Of a stretch of 21,931 nt of DNA, positions 1 through 7,184 are shown one piece after another; within the stretch, counting starts at the first letter, position 1; every line of letters begins with the position of its first letter. The translations under genes and the position numbers were made by a program. Source of the DNA: Ruminiclostridium sp. (GTDB lineage: Bacteria; Bacillota; Clostridia; Oscillospirales; Oscillospiraceae); contig JABUSR010000221.1 in the NCBI GenBank assembly GCA_021442645.1, forward strand, positions 1-21,931, in the 5' to 3' direction. The notes beneath the pieces were generated by a model, which was not told the DNA's origin, searched no databases, and was given only the letters and a program-made list of their open reading frames with translations.

Positions 1-17
1 GCAAAGCTGAATATGAT

Positions 18-94
18 GTTTGCGCTTGCAAACCTGATTCTGGCTGACAGGCCTTGTCTGTCGGTCTGATTAGGGTTACCCTGCAAGCGGAAAC
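18..94. repeat. 77-nt imperfect inverted repeat (long stem-loop)
   Basis: The outer arms 18-30 and 82-94 pair over 13 positions with a single G-G mismatch. Inside them, 31-50 pairs with 58-77, with three mismatches and a few G-T wobbles, around a 7-nt loop at 51-57. Bases 78-81 form a one-sided bulge. The structure could form in RNA from either strand. It has no T-tract after it on the plus strand, so it does not look like a simple terminator. Function unknown. Confidence 0.55.
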
Positions 95-187
95 CAAGAG
101 TTTTCTACAAACAATTCTTTATTTTGGCTATGCCGCTCATTTCTCACTGTTTAGTCGGTTATTGCGCGGTATTGCCCTAAAAGAACC

Positions 188-247
188 AGGGGCCCTGACG
201 CCCCTAAGGCCGCAGAAGCGCCACACTCCCTCAGTGAGTGTGGCGCT
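188..247. terminator. Two tandem hairpins after ricT, probable terminator region
   Basis: Hairpin one has a perfect 12-bp stem, 217-228 with 236-247, and a 7-nt loop. Hairpin two has a 6-bp GC-rich stem, 188-193 with 200-205. On the minus strand, the ricT direction, hairpin two is followed two bases later by TTCTTTT, which suits an intrinsic terminator for ricT. On the plus strand hairpin one is followed by GTGTTTTAT, so the pair may work in both directions. The stems are seen directly; the termination role is inference. Confidence 0.6.
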
Positions 248-252
248 GTGTT

Positions 253-1701
253 TTATCCTTCTGCCGGCGGGGTGGGTTTTCCACCACCTCCGCCCCGGCG
301 ATTGCCGTGCTTATTCCAGCGGGAGCGATTATTTCGCTTTTCGCCGCCTTCTCCCTTGGGGGCAGCTGGCTCCGTCTTGGGCGGATTAGGCTTTCCTTGG
401 GTAGATTGCTGACCGCCGACCCAATCCGGATTAGGATTTCCGGTTCCGTGACCACGACCTCGTCCGCCCCGATGCCGGCGGCGGGAAGTCCCCTCTTTCT
501 TTCCCTCCGTAGGATCCTTGGGCGTCTCGGCATGCTGCTGCTTTGCGGGCTCGGCCTCGGGATGGGTCTCTTTCTTTCCGTGACTGCCTCGGTGGCGGCG
601 GGATCTCTCCCGGGCCTCCTGTTTTTCCTTCTCCCGCTCCACGGCGTTCTCCAAAGCCTTTTCTGCCTTTTCAGCATTCCGGCCTCTGTCGCCGCGCCGG
701 CGAGAGCTATGGCCGCTGTGGGACTCCGCCTGGCCTTCCTTCCGGTTATTCTCCGTCAGGAAGTCGTTCAGAGCAGCAGCCAGAGCGGCCTGCTCACGGC
801 GGAACCGCTCTTCGGGTGACTCCGTAACCTTTCGGAGCTTGGCCAACTCCTCCCTAGGAGGCTCAACATAGCCCTCGGGCCGTTTTCCCTTTCCGCTACG
901 AATCACCCGGATTTCGCTGTTGTGGAAGGTCTTCAAGGTTGCCGGCTCATTGTCCAGTCGAACCTGAACCTTCTCTCTGAGGGTATTTACGCCGATAATG
1001 GTGCCTGCACCATCGGGCGTCTCCACAAAGGAATCCATCCGCGGTGCATCTTTCATCAGATCCTCATAGGCTTCCTGCTCATACTTCAGGCAGCACATCA
1101 GGCGGCCGCAGGTGCCGGAAATCTTGGTGGGGTTTAAGGACAGATTCTGGGTCTTTGCCATCTTGATGGAAACCGGCTGGAACTCCCGCAGGAAAGAGGA
1201 GCAACAGAAGGGTCGCCCGCAGATGCCCAGGCCTCCGAGTATTTTGGCCTCATCCCGGATGCCAATCTGCCGCAGTTCAATGCGGGTATGGAAGATAGCA
1301 GCCAGACTTTTTACTAAGCCGCGGAAATCCACCCGTCCTTCGGATGTAAAAAAGAAAAGGATCTTAGTCCCCTCAAAGCTGCACTCCACATTGACCAGCT
1401 TCATATCCAGATCGTGCTCCAGAATCTTCTCCTGGCAGACCCGGAAGGCGTATTTTTCTTTCTCCCGGTTGCGCTCCACCACCTGCAGATCCTCTCCGGT
1501 GGCATGGCGGAGGACAGGGCGGAGGGGAGCAGCTAACTGGGTCTCTGCCAGGATAAAATTCCCACGGACACAGGTGGCAAACTCCACACCGCCAGCGGAC
1601 TCGACAATGAGACCATCGCCAGGGGAGCAAACCAGGCCCTGGGGATCAAAATAATATTGTTTGCCTTCGCTACGAAAGCGAACGCTGATGATTTCTGCCA
1701 T
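253..1701 (-). CDS. ricT: RicT/YaaT, PSP1-domain protein with long Arg/Gly-rich tail
   Basis: PSP1-domain protein of the RicT (YaaT) family. In Bacillus, RicT joins RicA and RicF in the Fe-S-containing Y-complex, which partners RNase Y in mRNA processing and affects sporulation and competence. The first ~270 residues cover the family domain. Two Cys clusters stand out, CGRPFCC (C161, C166, C167) and CGRLMCC (C198, C203, C204), consistent with the Fe-S ligands of the family. Residues ~270-482 form a low-complexity extension: Lys/Arg/Glu-rich first, then RGGRGRGHG, and near the end NRRGGGGGKP. The Bacillus protein is about 275 residues, so this one is much longer. The ATG at 1701 is preceded by AAGGAG. 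The gene starts 32 bp after holB ends and is the last of three minus-strand genes before hairpins at 188-247. Confidence 0.92.
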   Translation of the reverse strand: MAEIISVRFRSEGKQYYFDPQGLVCSPGDGLIVESAGGVEFATCVRGNFILAETQLAAPLRPVLRHATGEDLQVVERNREKEKYAFRVCQEKILEHDLDMKLVNVECSFEGTKILFFFTSEGRVDFRGLVKSLAAIFHTRIELRQIGIRDEAKILGGLGICGRPFCCSSFLREFQPVSIKMAKTQNLSLNPTKISGTCGRLMCCLKYEQEAYEDLMKDAPRMDSFVETPDGAGTIIGVNTLREKVQVRLDNEPATLKTFHNSEIRVIRSGKGKRPEGYVEPPREELAKLRKVTESPEERFRREQAALAAALNDFLTENNRKEGQAESHSGHSSRRRGDRGRNAEKAEKALENAVEREKEKQEARERSRRHRGSHGKKETHPEAEPAKQQHAETPKDPTEGKKEGTSRRRHRGGRGRGHGTGNPNPDWVGGQQSTQGKPNPPKTEPAAPKGEGGEKRNNRSRWNKHGNRRGGGGGKPTPPAEG

Positions 1702-1733
1702 AGGTGTTCTCCTTATTCAGGGGGTATCTCTCC

Positions 1734-2471
1734 TCACAGGGCCGAAGCAATCCAGCCTGTAAGATGTCCGGTGCCGATGTTGAATTCGCAGGCCGCCCGA
1801 ATAGGGTCCAGCCGGCCAATGATCGCCATCAGCTCAGGCCGCTGGGGCAGTTCACGGACCAGGTGGCCGTGTACCTCCTCCAGCAACAGGGAAATCTCCT
1901 TCCGTTCTCGTTTCTCCAGAGAAACGAGAAGGGGAAAGGTCTCCAGGGGGCCGGCACCGGACAGGATGAGACCGGCCAGGATCTCTCCCTCACGGGTCGC
2001 GGCGTTGTTCTTCTCCTCTTCGGTCCGGAGTGTTTCACACCGGGACCGGATGGTGGTCAGCAGCAACTCAGGGATGGGAGAGAGGAAGAGAAAGCAGCTG
2101 TAGGATGGCCCTTCCTCGATTAGTTTCAACAGGATATTCTGCCCTGTCTGGTTCAGCAGTTCTCCGTGCTCTAAAATATAGACCTTTTTGGAGGCCTCGT
2201 TGGGAAGGATATAAACATCTGATCGAAGGACCCGTACCTCATTGGCCTTCAGGCCCTCCCCTTGGGTATCAACTCGGATGATATCCGGGTGGATGCCCTG
2301 GGCAGCCTTTCGGCAGCCGGAGCACTGCCCGCAGGGGGGCTCCTCTCCGGTACACACCAAAGCGGCTGCCAGGATGTTCGCCAACTCACGGCGTTTTTCC
2401 CCAACCAAAAGGTATGCGTGGGATAACTGCCGTTTTTTCATCCGGATGCTCAGATGTTCTTCTCGATACAT
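1734..2471 (-). CDS. holB: DNA polymerase III subunit delta-prime (short form)
   Basis: Clamp-loader delta-prime subunit, which helps gamma/tau and delta load the DnaN sliding clamp. The N-terminus has the clamp-loader form SHAYLLVG followed by a degenerate P-loop (no GKT), as expected for the non-ATPase delta-prime. A four-Cys zinc module follows (C40, C47, C50, C53). The LLKLIEEG segment and an SRC motif (S143-R144-C145) are typical of clamp-loader subunits; delta-prime supplies the SRC arginine finger in trans. I chose ATG 2471 because AAGGAGG lies about 10 nt upstream; a GTG 8 codons further out has no better site. At 245 residues it is shorter than typical delta-prime proteins (~320-340), so the C-terminal collar domain looks reduced. 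In Bacillus, holB and ricT are also neighbours, but away from this position. Confidence 0.88.
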   Translation of the reverse strand: MYREEHLSIRMKKRQLSHAYLLVGEKRRELANILAAALVCTGEEPPCGQCSGCRKAAQGIHPDIIRVDTQGEGLKANEVRVLRSDVYILPNEASKKVYILEHGELLNQTGQNILLKLIEEGPSYSCFLFLSPIPELLLTTIRSRCETLRTEEEKNNAATREGEILAGLILSGAGPLETFPLLVSLEKRERKEISLLLEEVHGHLVRELPQRPELMAIIGRLDPIRAACEFNIGTGHLTGWIASAL

Positions 2472-2522
2472 GGCAGGGCTCCCTCCTTTTTCCACAGAGA
2501 AGTGCTGAATGGGGATGTCGTG

Positions 2523-3464
2523 TCAGGCTTTTGCAAAGGCCTTCCGCATAGCAGCGAACATAAGCTCATAGGCCTTTTTACTGTAGTCGGCATCAGGGAC
2601 GCCTAGCTCGAAACAGTGGTAGCAGCCGGGAAAGATATGATACTCCACCTCCACGCCGGCATCCATCAGTCGGTTCCAGTATTCAATGTTCTCGCTCCGG
2701 CCGGGATCCAACTGGCCAATGTAGGAGAACAGGGGAGGAAGTCCCGTGAGGTCCTTGGCCAGAGCAGGGGAACTATACTGGTTGGGCATTACGCCGGAGG
2801 GAAGGAAGTGCTCCCAAGACTTCTCGCAGTTATACCGGCACCAAACCTTTCGGTCGGTAATCTCATGGGCGGAAAGGGAGTCCAATGTGTAGTCCAACTC
2901 TCCGTACAGGGGCATCTGGAGGCATATCTTTGGGCCCTTTTTATCCCTGGCATACAGGCAGATGGCTGCAGCCAGGTTTCCGCCGGCGGAGAGGCCCGCC
3001 ACTGCCAGCCGCGTGTTGTCCACGCCAATGTCCTCCCCCTGGTCATAGACCCATGTAAGAGCAGCGTAGCAATCCATAAGAGGAGCCGGGGCCTTCCATT
3101 GAGGGGCCAGACGATACTCTACGGAGATTACCACACAGCCCACGTTTTTCACGTACTGCTGGCACAGGGTCTCCTGGCGGTAAACAGTGCCAAAAAGAAA
3201 CCCACCACCATGGTAGAAAAACAGGCAAGGCAACAGCGCCTCTCCCCGCTCCTTTGGCTCATAGATACGAACCTTCACGTCTGGTCCGCCGTCTGGCCCG
3301 GGGATCATACAGTCCCGGGCGATGACCTCAGGGTCCTCCTTCAGGTTGGTCAACTCGGCGGCATTACACTTGGGCACGAACTCTTCCAGGTTGTCAAAAT
3401 CGAAACCGGGGGAAGCATCGTACCAGGCCCGGAGCTGAGGATGTATGCGGTCACGGAAGTTCAT
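2523..3464 (-). CDS. Alpha/beta hydrolase, HSL-type carboxylesterase
   Basis: Cytoplasmic esterase/lipase-like enzyme of the hormone-sensitive-lipase (acetyl esterase) branch. The HGGGF oxyanion motif is at 85-89 and the nucleophile elbow GLSAGG puts the catalytic Ser at 159. D253 (in QLDPG) and H283 (in GCYHCFELG) fit the remaining triad positions. There is no signal peptide or membrane segment. At 313 residues it has the normal family length. The ATG at 3464 has AGGAGGG upstream. It follows the khpB terminator and precedes holB by about 50 bp, so it probably heads a hydrolase-holB-ricT transcript. The substrate cannot be told from sequence; short-chain esters or acylated sugars are guesses. 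Its pairing with replication and RNA-processing genes suggests insertion by rearrangement rather than shared function. Confidence 0.88.
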   Translation of the reverse strand: MNFRDRIHPQLRAWYDASPGFDFDNLEEFVPKCNAAELTNLKEDPEVIARDCMIPGPDGGPDVKVRIYEPKERGEALLPCLFFYHGGGFLFGTVYRQETLCQQYVKNVGCVVISVEYRLAPQWKAPAPLMDCYAALTWVYDQGEDIGVDNTRLAVAGLSAGGNLAAAICLYARDKKGPKICLQMPLYGELDYTLDSLSAHEITDRKVWCRYNCEKSWEHFLPSGVMPNQYSSPALAKDLTGLPPLFSYIGQLDPGRSENIEYWNRLMDAGVEVEYHIFPGCYHCFELGVPDADYSKKAYELMFAAMRKAFAKA

Positions 3465-3560
3465 AAAATATCCCTCCTGTCAGGGTCAGGGAGCGAAATC
3501 ACACCCATCTATCCCGGCCTACAAGCGACCAGATACCCTGAAAAAATGGTACTTGGGAAC

Positions 3561-3594
3561 GGAAAACGGCAGAGGAGCGCAAAACTCCCCCGCC
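3561..3594 (-). terminator. Intrinsic terminator after khpB
   Basis: Read on the minus strand, 3594-3585 pairs with 3577-3568 in a 10-bp GC-rich stem with two G-U wobbles and a 7-nt loop, followed by GTTTTCC. It lies about 10 bp beyond the khpB stop codon. It separates the rpmH-to-khpB operon from the hydrolase-holB-ricT group. Confidence 0.7.
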
Positions 3595-3604
3595 GCTTTA
3601 TTTG

Positions 3605-4402
3605 TCAATATGCGTGCTTGCCCCGGGAGAAGGCCACCACCGTACGGCGGTTGGGCTCGGTCCCGGTGGAATAGGTGATTACATCAGGATAATCCTGCAG
3701 AGTCTCGTGAATCACATGGCGCTCGTAGGCGTTCATGGGCTCCAAGGTAATGTTGCGGCGGTATTTGACCACCTTGGCAGCAACCTTGTTGGCCAGGTGC
3801 TTGAGAGATTCCTCTCGCTTTGCCCGGTAATTCTCGGCGTCGATGTGGATACGCACCCGATGGGTACGGCCCCGATTGACGGCATAGTTGGTCAGCTGCT
3901 GAATAGCATCCAGGGTCTCGCCCCGGTGACCGATAAGAGCACCCAGCTTGGGACCCTCCAGGGTCACAAGGATGCCATTCTCAGTCTTAGTTTCGATGTT
4001 GATCTCTGCCTTCACGCCCATGTGGTCCAGCAGACCGGACAGGAAGGTGCGGATCCGTTCCTCCAAGTCCATACCCTTGGTGCTTGCCGCGGTCTGAGAT
4101 GCAGGGGATGCTTTCTCGGCGACGGGAGCTACAGGATTGGGAGCGGAAATTTTTTCTTCTACGGGGGGTACAGATGCCACAGGCTTTTCCTCCACAGGAG
4201 CAACCTGGACCACGGGCTCCTCATCAGGAGCCTCATAGGTAACTTTTACCTTGGCCGGAGTGCTGCCAAAACCTAGGAAACCGTTCCTGGCACGCTCCAG
4301 AACCTCGACGGAAACGCTGTCCCGGTCCAGGCCCAGCTCTGCCAAGGCACTTTGAACGGCAGCGTCCTCGGTCCTGCCTGTGGCTTCAATCCATTTTAAC
4401 AT
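3605..4402 (-). CDS. khpB: KhpB (Jag) RNA-binding protein, Jag_N-KH-R3H
   Basis: RNA-binding protein known as Jag, SpoIIIJ-associated protein or KhpB. In other Firmicutes it pairs with KhpA and affects cell elongation and division through RNA binding. Three modules are visible. A Jag_N domain covers ~1-56, with the GFLGFGSTPAKV signature. A KH domain covers ~135-185, with the GxxG loop GHRG at 158-161. An R3H domain covers ~187-262, with R228 and H232 in NAYERHVIH. Residues ~58-108 are a Pro/Ala/Val/Glu-rich linker that is probably disordered. The ATG at 4402 has AAGGAGAA upstream. It lies 72 bp after yidC, the usual pairing, and is the last gene of the operon before a terminator. Confidence 0.95.
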   Translation of the reverse strand: MLKWIEATGRTEDAAVQSALAELGLDRDSVSVEVLERARNGFLGFGSTPAKVKVTYEAPDEEPVVQVAPVEEKPVASVPPVEEKISAPNPVAPVAEKASPASQTAASTKGMDLEERIRTFLSGLLDHMGVKAEINIETKTENGILVTLEGPKLGALIGHRGETLDAIQQLTNYAVNRGRTHRVRIHIDAENYRAKREESLKHLANKVAAKVVKYRRNITLEPMNAYERHVIHETLQDYPDVITYSTGTEPNRRTVVAFSRGKHAY

Positions 4403-4474
4403 AAGGTTTTCTTCTCCTTATTTTTCAGAACATGTACGGTAGGGGATTCATCCGGATCTTTTACGAAAGAGTCC

Positions 4475-5824
4475 TCAGGTCTCTTCCTGGCCGTCCTCAG
4501 TCGTTTCCAAGAAGGATTCCTCCACGAAAGCCTCTTTTTCCGCCGGGGCCTCCTCGGCCTGGACGGGAGCGGTCTCTTCGGGAAGGATCACGGGCTCCTC
4601 TCTAGGGATCTCGACAACGGGCTCAGAGATAGCAACGGGGGCCTCTTCTTTTACCTCCTTGCCGGACTTTTTTCCCTGCTTTGCATTTTTTGTCTCCTCA
4701 GCCAGTGCCTGCTGCTTTTCCAGCTCTTCCTTGTACAGTTTATTGGGATCCTGATAGGGGAAGGAGGGGTACCGGTCGGGGTCATAGAGTCGGCCGCGCG
4801 CATAGGTCCGCATACCGATTCGGCTGGCAGAGGCGATACTCTGGTTGAGTTTCCGCTCCATTTGAATGCGGCGCATCTCCTCCTGGGCCTTTTTCTTGGC
4901 TTCGGCCTGGGCCTTCTTTTCGTTCCGGACCCGTTCCTTTTCGTCTTCGATGCGCTTGGCCTTGTCAGCCTTCAGCTTGGTGAGGTATTTCTTCAGGAAG
5001 GGGATATTCAGGAACTCAGCCAAGATAGCAAAAACGCTGTTGGCCACCCAGTACAGACCCAGGGCTGCAGGCAGGGTGAAGCAGATCCACAGGGACATAA
5101 GGGGCATGATCAGCATGGTGCTGCGGGTGGTGGTGTCCATGGCACGGGTGACGCCGGTGATGTGGCCATTAATCTTGTTTGTAACCAGCATAGATACGAT
5201 GCCAAGGATAGCAGAGATTATGGGGATGAGCCACAGACCGAAGGCCGACAGTACGTTCTCCTGCTGCCAGAACATCAGGTGGGGGGTCTCGGACAGATTC
5301 ATGCCCAGGAAGGTAAAGTCGATGGCGGGCATGTTGGCTAAATCGGGGATAGCGGCGACAATCTTGTCATGGTTTAGGAACACATCCTGGGCCATGGTCA
5401 GCTGTTCGCTGCTATAATTTTTGACCGTACCGTAGAGCAGGTTGGACACGGCATTGAAAGAATCTTCGCTCATGTCCAGCAGGTAGGTCAGAGGTCTTCT
5501 GACGATGGCATACAGAGGCATCAGGAAGACCACGGGGAGGAAGGACCACAGGCAGCCGCCGGATGGCTTAACGCCTTCCTGCTCATAGAGCTTTTGGAGC
5601 TCTACACTGTAGCGCTCACGGTCCCGGGCATACTTCTGCTGAAGGATCTTCTGCTGCTCAGCCAAGCCGTTCATAGCCAACATACTCTTTCTTCCCTTCA
5701 GGAAGAGGGGGAAGAGGACGGCACGAATGACCAGGGAGAAGAGGATCAGGGAAACGCCGTAGCTGCCGGTGATATTGTAAAACAGCAGAACGAGTTTCGC
5801 AAAGGGAGTTAAGATGACGCTCAT
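4475..5824 (-). CDS. yidC: Membrane protein insertase YidC (OxaA/SpoIIIJ family)
   Basis: Inserts membrane proteins, alone or with SecYEG. The protein begins almost directly with a membrane segment (~5-40) containing an Arg in VIRAVLFPLF (R34), matching the conserved groove arginine of YidC. Further hydrophobic stretches include FLPVVFLMPLYAIV, the LIPIISAILGIVSML region and LMSLWICFTLPAALGLYWVANSVFAI. I see no signal peptide with a lipobox, unlike Bacillus SpoIIIJ. The part after the last membrane segment is long: a Lys/Arg-rich helical stretch (~283-325), then a Glu/Pro/Ala-rich acidic tail to residue 449. ATG 5824 has TTGGAGG with 8-nt spacing. The gene sits between yidD (66 bp) and khpB (72 bp). 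Confidence 0.95.
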   Translation of the reverse strand: MSVILTPFAKLVLLFYNITGSYGVSLILFSLVIRAVLFPLFLKGRKSMLAMNGLAEQQKILQQKYARDRERYSVELQKLYEQEGVKPSGGCLWSFLPVVFLMPLYAIVRRPLTYLLDMSEDSFNAVSNLLYGTVKNYSSEQLTMAQDVFLNHDKIVAAIPDLANMPAIDFTFLGMNLSETPHLMFWQQENVLSAFGLWLIPIISAILGIVSMLVTNKINGHITGVTRAMDTTTRSTMLIMPLMSLWICFTLPAALGLYWVANSVFAILAEFLNIPFLKKYLTKLKADKAKRIEDEKERVRNEKKAQAEAKKKAQEEMRRIQMERKLNQSIASASRIGMRTYARGRLYDPDRYPSFPYQDPNKLYKEELEKQQALAEETKNAKQGKKSGKEVKEEAPVAISEPVVEIPREEPVILPEETAPVQAEEAPAEKEAFVEESFLETTEDGQEET

Positions 5825-5890
5825 GGATATGCCTCCAAGTGTTGGTTGAGGTCTGTTGTTCCGGTGACAAGCCGGGAGGACAGGCTGGAC

Positions 5891-6109
5891 TCAAGGAACC
5901 GGGTCGTACTCGATACTCTCCTGCTTATGAAAGGGGTTGCACCGCAGGATTCTGCGCAGGGCAAGATATCCTCCTTTGAGTGCACCATATTTCTCTACGG
6001 CCTCCAGGGCATAAGCCGAACAGGTCGGAATGAAACGGCAGCAGGGTGGCCTAGCAGGTGAGATGCTGCTCCGGTAGAACCGAATCATCCACAAAAGAAC
6101 AGCCTTCAT
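5891..6109 (-). CDS. yidD: Membrane protein insertion efficiency factor YidD
   Basis: Small membrane-associated protein that aids YidC-dependent insertion of inner-membrane proteins. The 72 residues match the family throughout: an amphipathic start, the core SPARPPCCRFIPTCSAYALEA, then KYGALKGGYLALRRILRCNPF. Its ATG (6107-6109) overlaps the rnpA stop codon in an ATGA, so the two are translationally coupled. It lies in the conserved order rpmH-rnpA-yidD-yidC. Confidence 0.95.
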   Translation of the reverse strand: MKAVLLWMIRFYRSSISPARPPCCRFIPTCSAYALEAVEKYGALKGGYLALRRILRCNPFHKQESIEYDPVP

Positions 6110-6474
6110 TGCTTCTTCTCCTCTTTAGATATCTCCTCCGGGTGAAGAAGCTGGAGTTTTTTTGCCAGGCGAAGAAACTGTCTGTCAAGATCGTCATATC
6201 GGCTTCCGACCGCTCTTGCCCTAGCTACGACGACAATATCGTACCCAGACAATAGCTTATCTTCATTAAGCCGATAAATTTCCCGCAGGCGGCGGCGAAC
6301 CCGGTTGCGCACCACGGCATTGCCCAGCTTAGTGCTGGCGGTAATACCGAAACGGTTGATTTCCCTGCCGTTTTTCCGGCAGTAGAGGACCATGGCAGGA
6401 CCGGCTTGGCTTTTGCCCTTGGCATAGAGCCGGCGGAAGACTCTGTTTTCCTTCAGGGAAACAGTATAGTTCAC
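6106..6474 (-). CDS. rnpA: Ribonuclease P protein component, GTG start
   Basis: Protein subunit of RNase P, which binds the RNase P RNA and the 5' leader of precursor tRNAs during 5' maturation. The 122-residue length is normal. The RNR signature is clear at ~56-69 (RNRVRRRLREIYR), as is the early KENRVFRRLYAKGKS segment. The start codon is GTG (6472-6474), with AAGGAG placed 8-10 nt upstream; I see no in-frame ATG with a better site. It follows rpmH after 121 bp that contain a strong hairpin, and overlaps yidD by 4 bp. The RNase P RNA gene is not in this window. Confidence 0.95.
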   Translation of the reverse strand: MNYTVSLKENRVFRRLYAKGKSQAGPAMVLYCRKNGREINRFGITASTKLGNAVVRNRVRRRLREIYRLNEDKLLSGYDIVVVARARAVGSRYDDLDRQFLRLAKKLQLLHPEEISKEEKKQ

Positions 6475-6531
6475 AATCTCAGTTCTCCTTCATGTAAGAA
6501 GGCAACCGCAGAGAGAGAATCTCCGTACGCT

Positions 6532-6574
6532 GGATAAGGGCGGTGGAAATTTTTTCCCCGCCCTTTTCTTATCC
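6532..6574 (-). promoter_or_regulatory. Intercistronic hairpin between rpmH and rnpA
   Basis: Bases 6532-6543 pair with 6558-6563 plus 6569-6574, with TTTTC (6564-6568) as a one-sided bulge; 6545-6549 and 6553-6557 form an inner GGAAA/TTTCC stem. The structure lies just past the rpmH stop on its transcript. It may act as a partial terminator, a processing site or a 3' stabiliser that makes L34 mRNA more abundant than rnpA mRNA. Structure is seen; the role is inference. Confidence 0.55.
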
Positions 6575-6595
6575 TCTATGCGATTGCCCCCGGCA

Positions 6596-6730
6596 TCAGT
6601 GGGTCAGACGGGCGCGGCCTCTTGCGCGGCGGCGAGCCAAGACCTTTCGGCCATTGGCAGTAGCCATACGCTTGCGGAACCCGTGGACCTTGGAGCGATG
6701 ACGCTTCTTGGGCTGATAGGTACGAACCAT
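6596..6730 (-). CDS. rpmH: 50S ribosomal protein L34
   Basis: A 44-residue, very basic protein of the large ribosomal subunit. It begins MVRTYQPKKRHRSKVHGF, contains KRMATANGRKVLARRRARG and ends RLTH, which is the L34 family from end to end and of normal length. AGGAGG lies 8 nt upstream of the ATG (6728-6730). It is the first gene of the minus-strand operon leading away from the origin. A consensus promoter sits at 6856-6885, giving a leader of roughly 115 nt. Confidence 0.97.
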   Translation of the reverse strand: MVRTYQPKKRHRSKVHGFRKRMATANGRKVLARRRARGRARLTH

Positions 6731-6855
6731 TCCGATACACCTCCTGTATCTATTTCAGAGCGGAATGCAAGCTTCCGCCAACCACAACAGCCGATTGCCC
6801 GACTGTGGTCGTCAATCCAATGCGTATGGAACGAATCCATTATTACGCAAAGGTT

Positions 6856-6885
6856 ATTATAGCGGAAAAGAATTGTCCATGTCAA
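6856..6885 (-). promoter_or_regulatory. Promoter of rpmH operon
   Basis: On the minus strand, TTGACA (6885-6880) and TATAAT (6861-6856) are separated by 18 bp. Both hexamers match the housekeeping sigma-A consensus perfectly. Transcription would start near 6848 and read rpmH-rnpA-yidD-yidC-khpB. Confidence 0.8.
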
Positions 6886-7030
6886 CCCAGAATTTACGGG
6901 TCATTCTTGATGCTTTTCTCTAAACCGCAACCTCACCCCAAGATGTTGTGGAAAGAACCGCGGAAAGTAGTACCAGTTGAATAAAAATTTCCAACGAGAA
7001 AAAGATTTTTCATGTCTTTCCTCCCCTGTC

Positions 7031-7080
7031 CTTTTTATCTTATATCTTTTTACATTTAAATATATAATACTTGCTATTAT
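7031..7080. other. AT-rich tract upstream of dnaA
   Basis: A 50-bp stretch made almost only of A and T, ending beside the dnaA promoter. It could be a DNA unwinding element of a bipartite origin or an UP-element-like promoter region. No DnaA box of good quality is next to it, which argues against the first reading. Confidence 0.4.
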
Positions 7081-7099
7081 GGGAAAAATCTGATACAAT
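7071..7099 (+). promoter_or_regulatory. Candidate dnaA promoter
   Basis: TTGCTA (7071-7076), 17 bp, then TACAAT (7094-7099) with a TGA immediately before it, an extended -10 element. Transcription would start near 7106, giving a dnaA leader of about 110 nt. A TATACT at 7101-7106 is an alternative -10 but has no matching -35. Confidence 0.6.
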
Positions 7100-7159
7100 T
7101 TATACTGTATTTATGTCGCCTTTCACGGCTATGACACATTTCTTCCCCATGCTTTTTTC

Positions 7160-7184
7160 GGGTGGCAATTCCACCCTTCTTTTT
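7160..7184 (+). terminator. Terminator-like hairpin in the dnaA leader (possible attenuator)
   Basis: GGGTGG (7160-7165), loop CAATT, CCACCC (7171-7176), then TTCTTTTT (7177-7184). It has the form of an intrinsic terminator but lies 32 bp upstream of the dnaA start codon and downstream of the likely promoter. No other gene on the plus strand ends nearby, so it would act on dnaA itself. Confidence 0.6.

Larger units (their letters stand above)
1..252. other. Gene-free left edge with structured DNA
   Basis: I find no supportable gene here. A short plus-strand reading frame runs through it, but it has no convincing ribosome binding site and no recognisable product. The stretch holds a long imperfect inverted repeat (18-94) and two adjacent hairpins (188-205 and 217-247) just beyond the ricT stop codon. 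The remainder, about 95-187, is AT-richer and shows nothing I can name. What lies to the left is outside the window. Confidence 0.6.

Noticed and set aside
238..819. A 193-codon plus-strand frame opposite the ricT tail
   Set aside because: It arises from the skewed codon composition of the Arg/Gly/Glu-rich tail on the other strand; hydrophobic repeats in it mirror that composition.
2616..3674. A 352-codon plus-strand frame opposite the esterase gene
   Set aside because: It is antisense to a gene with an intact catalytic triad and good SD, has no recognisable domain and no SD of its own. It is a shadow frame.
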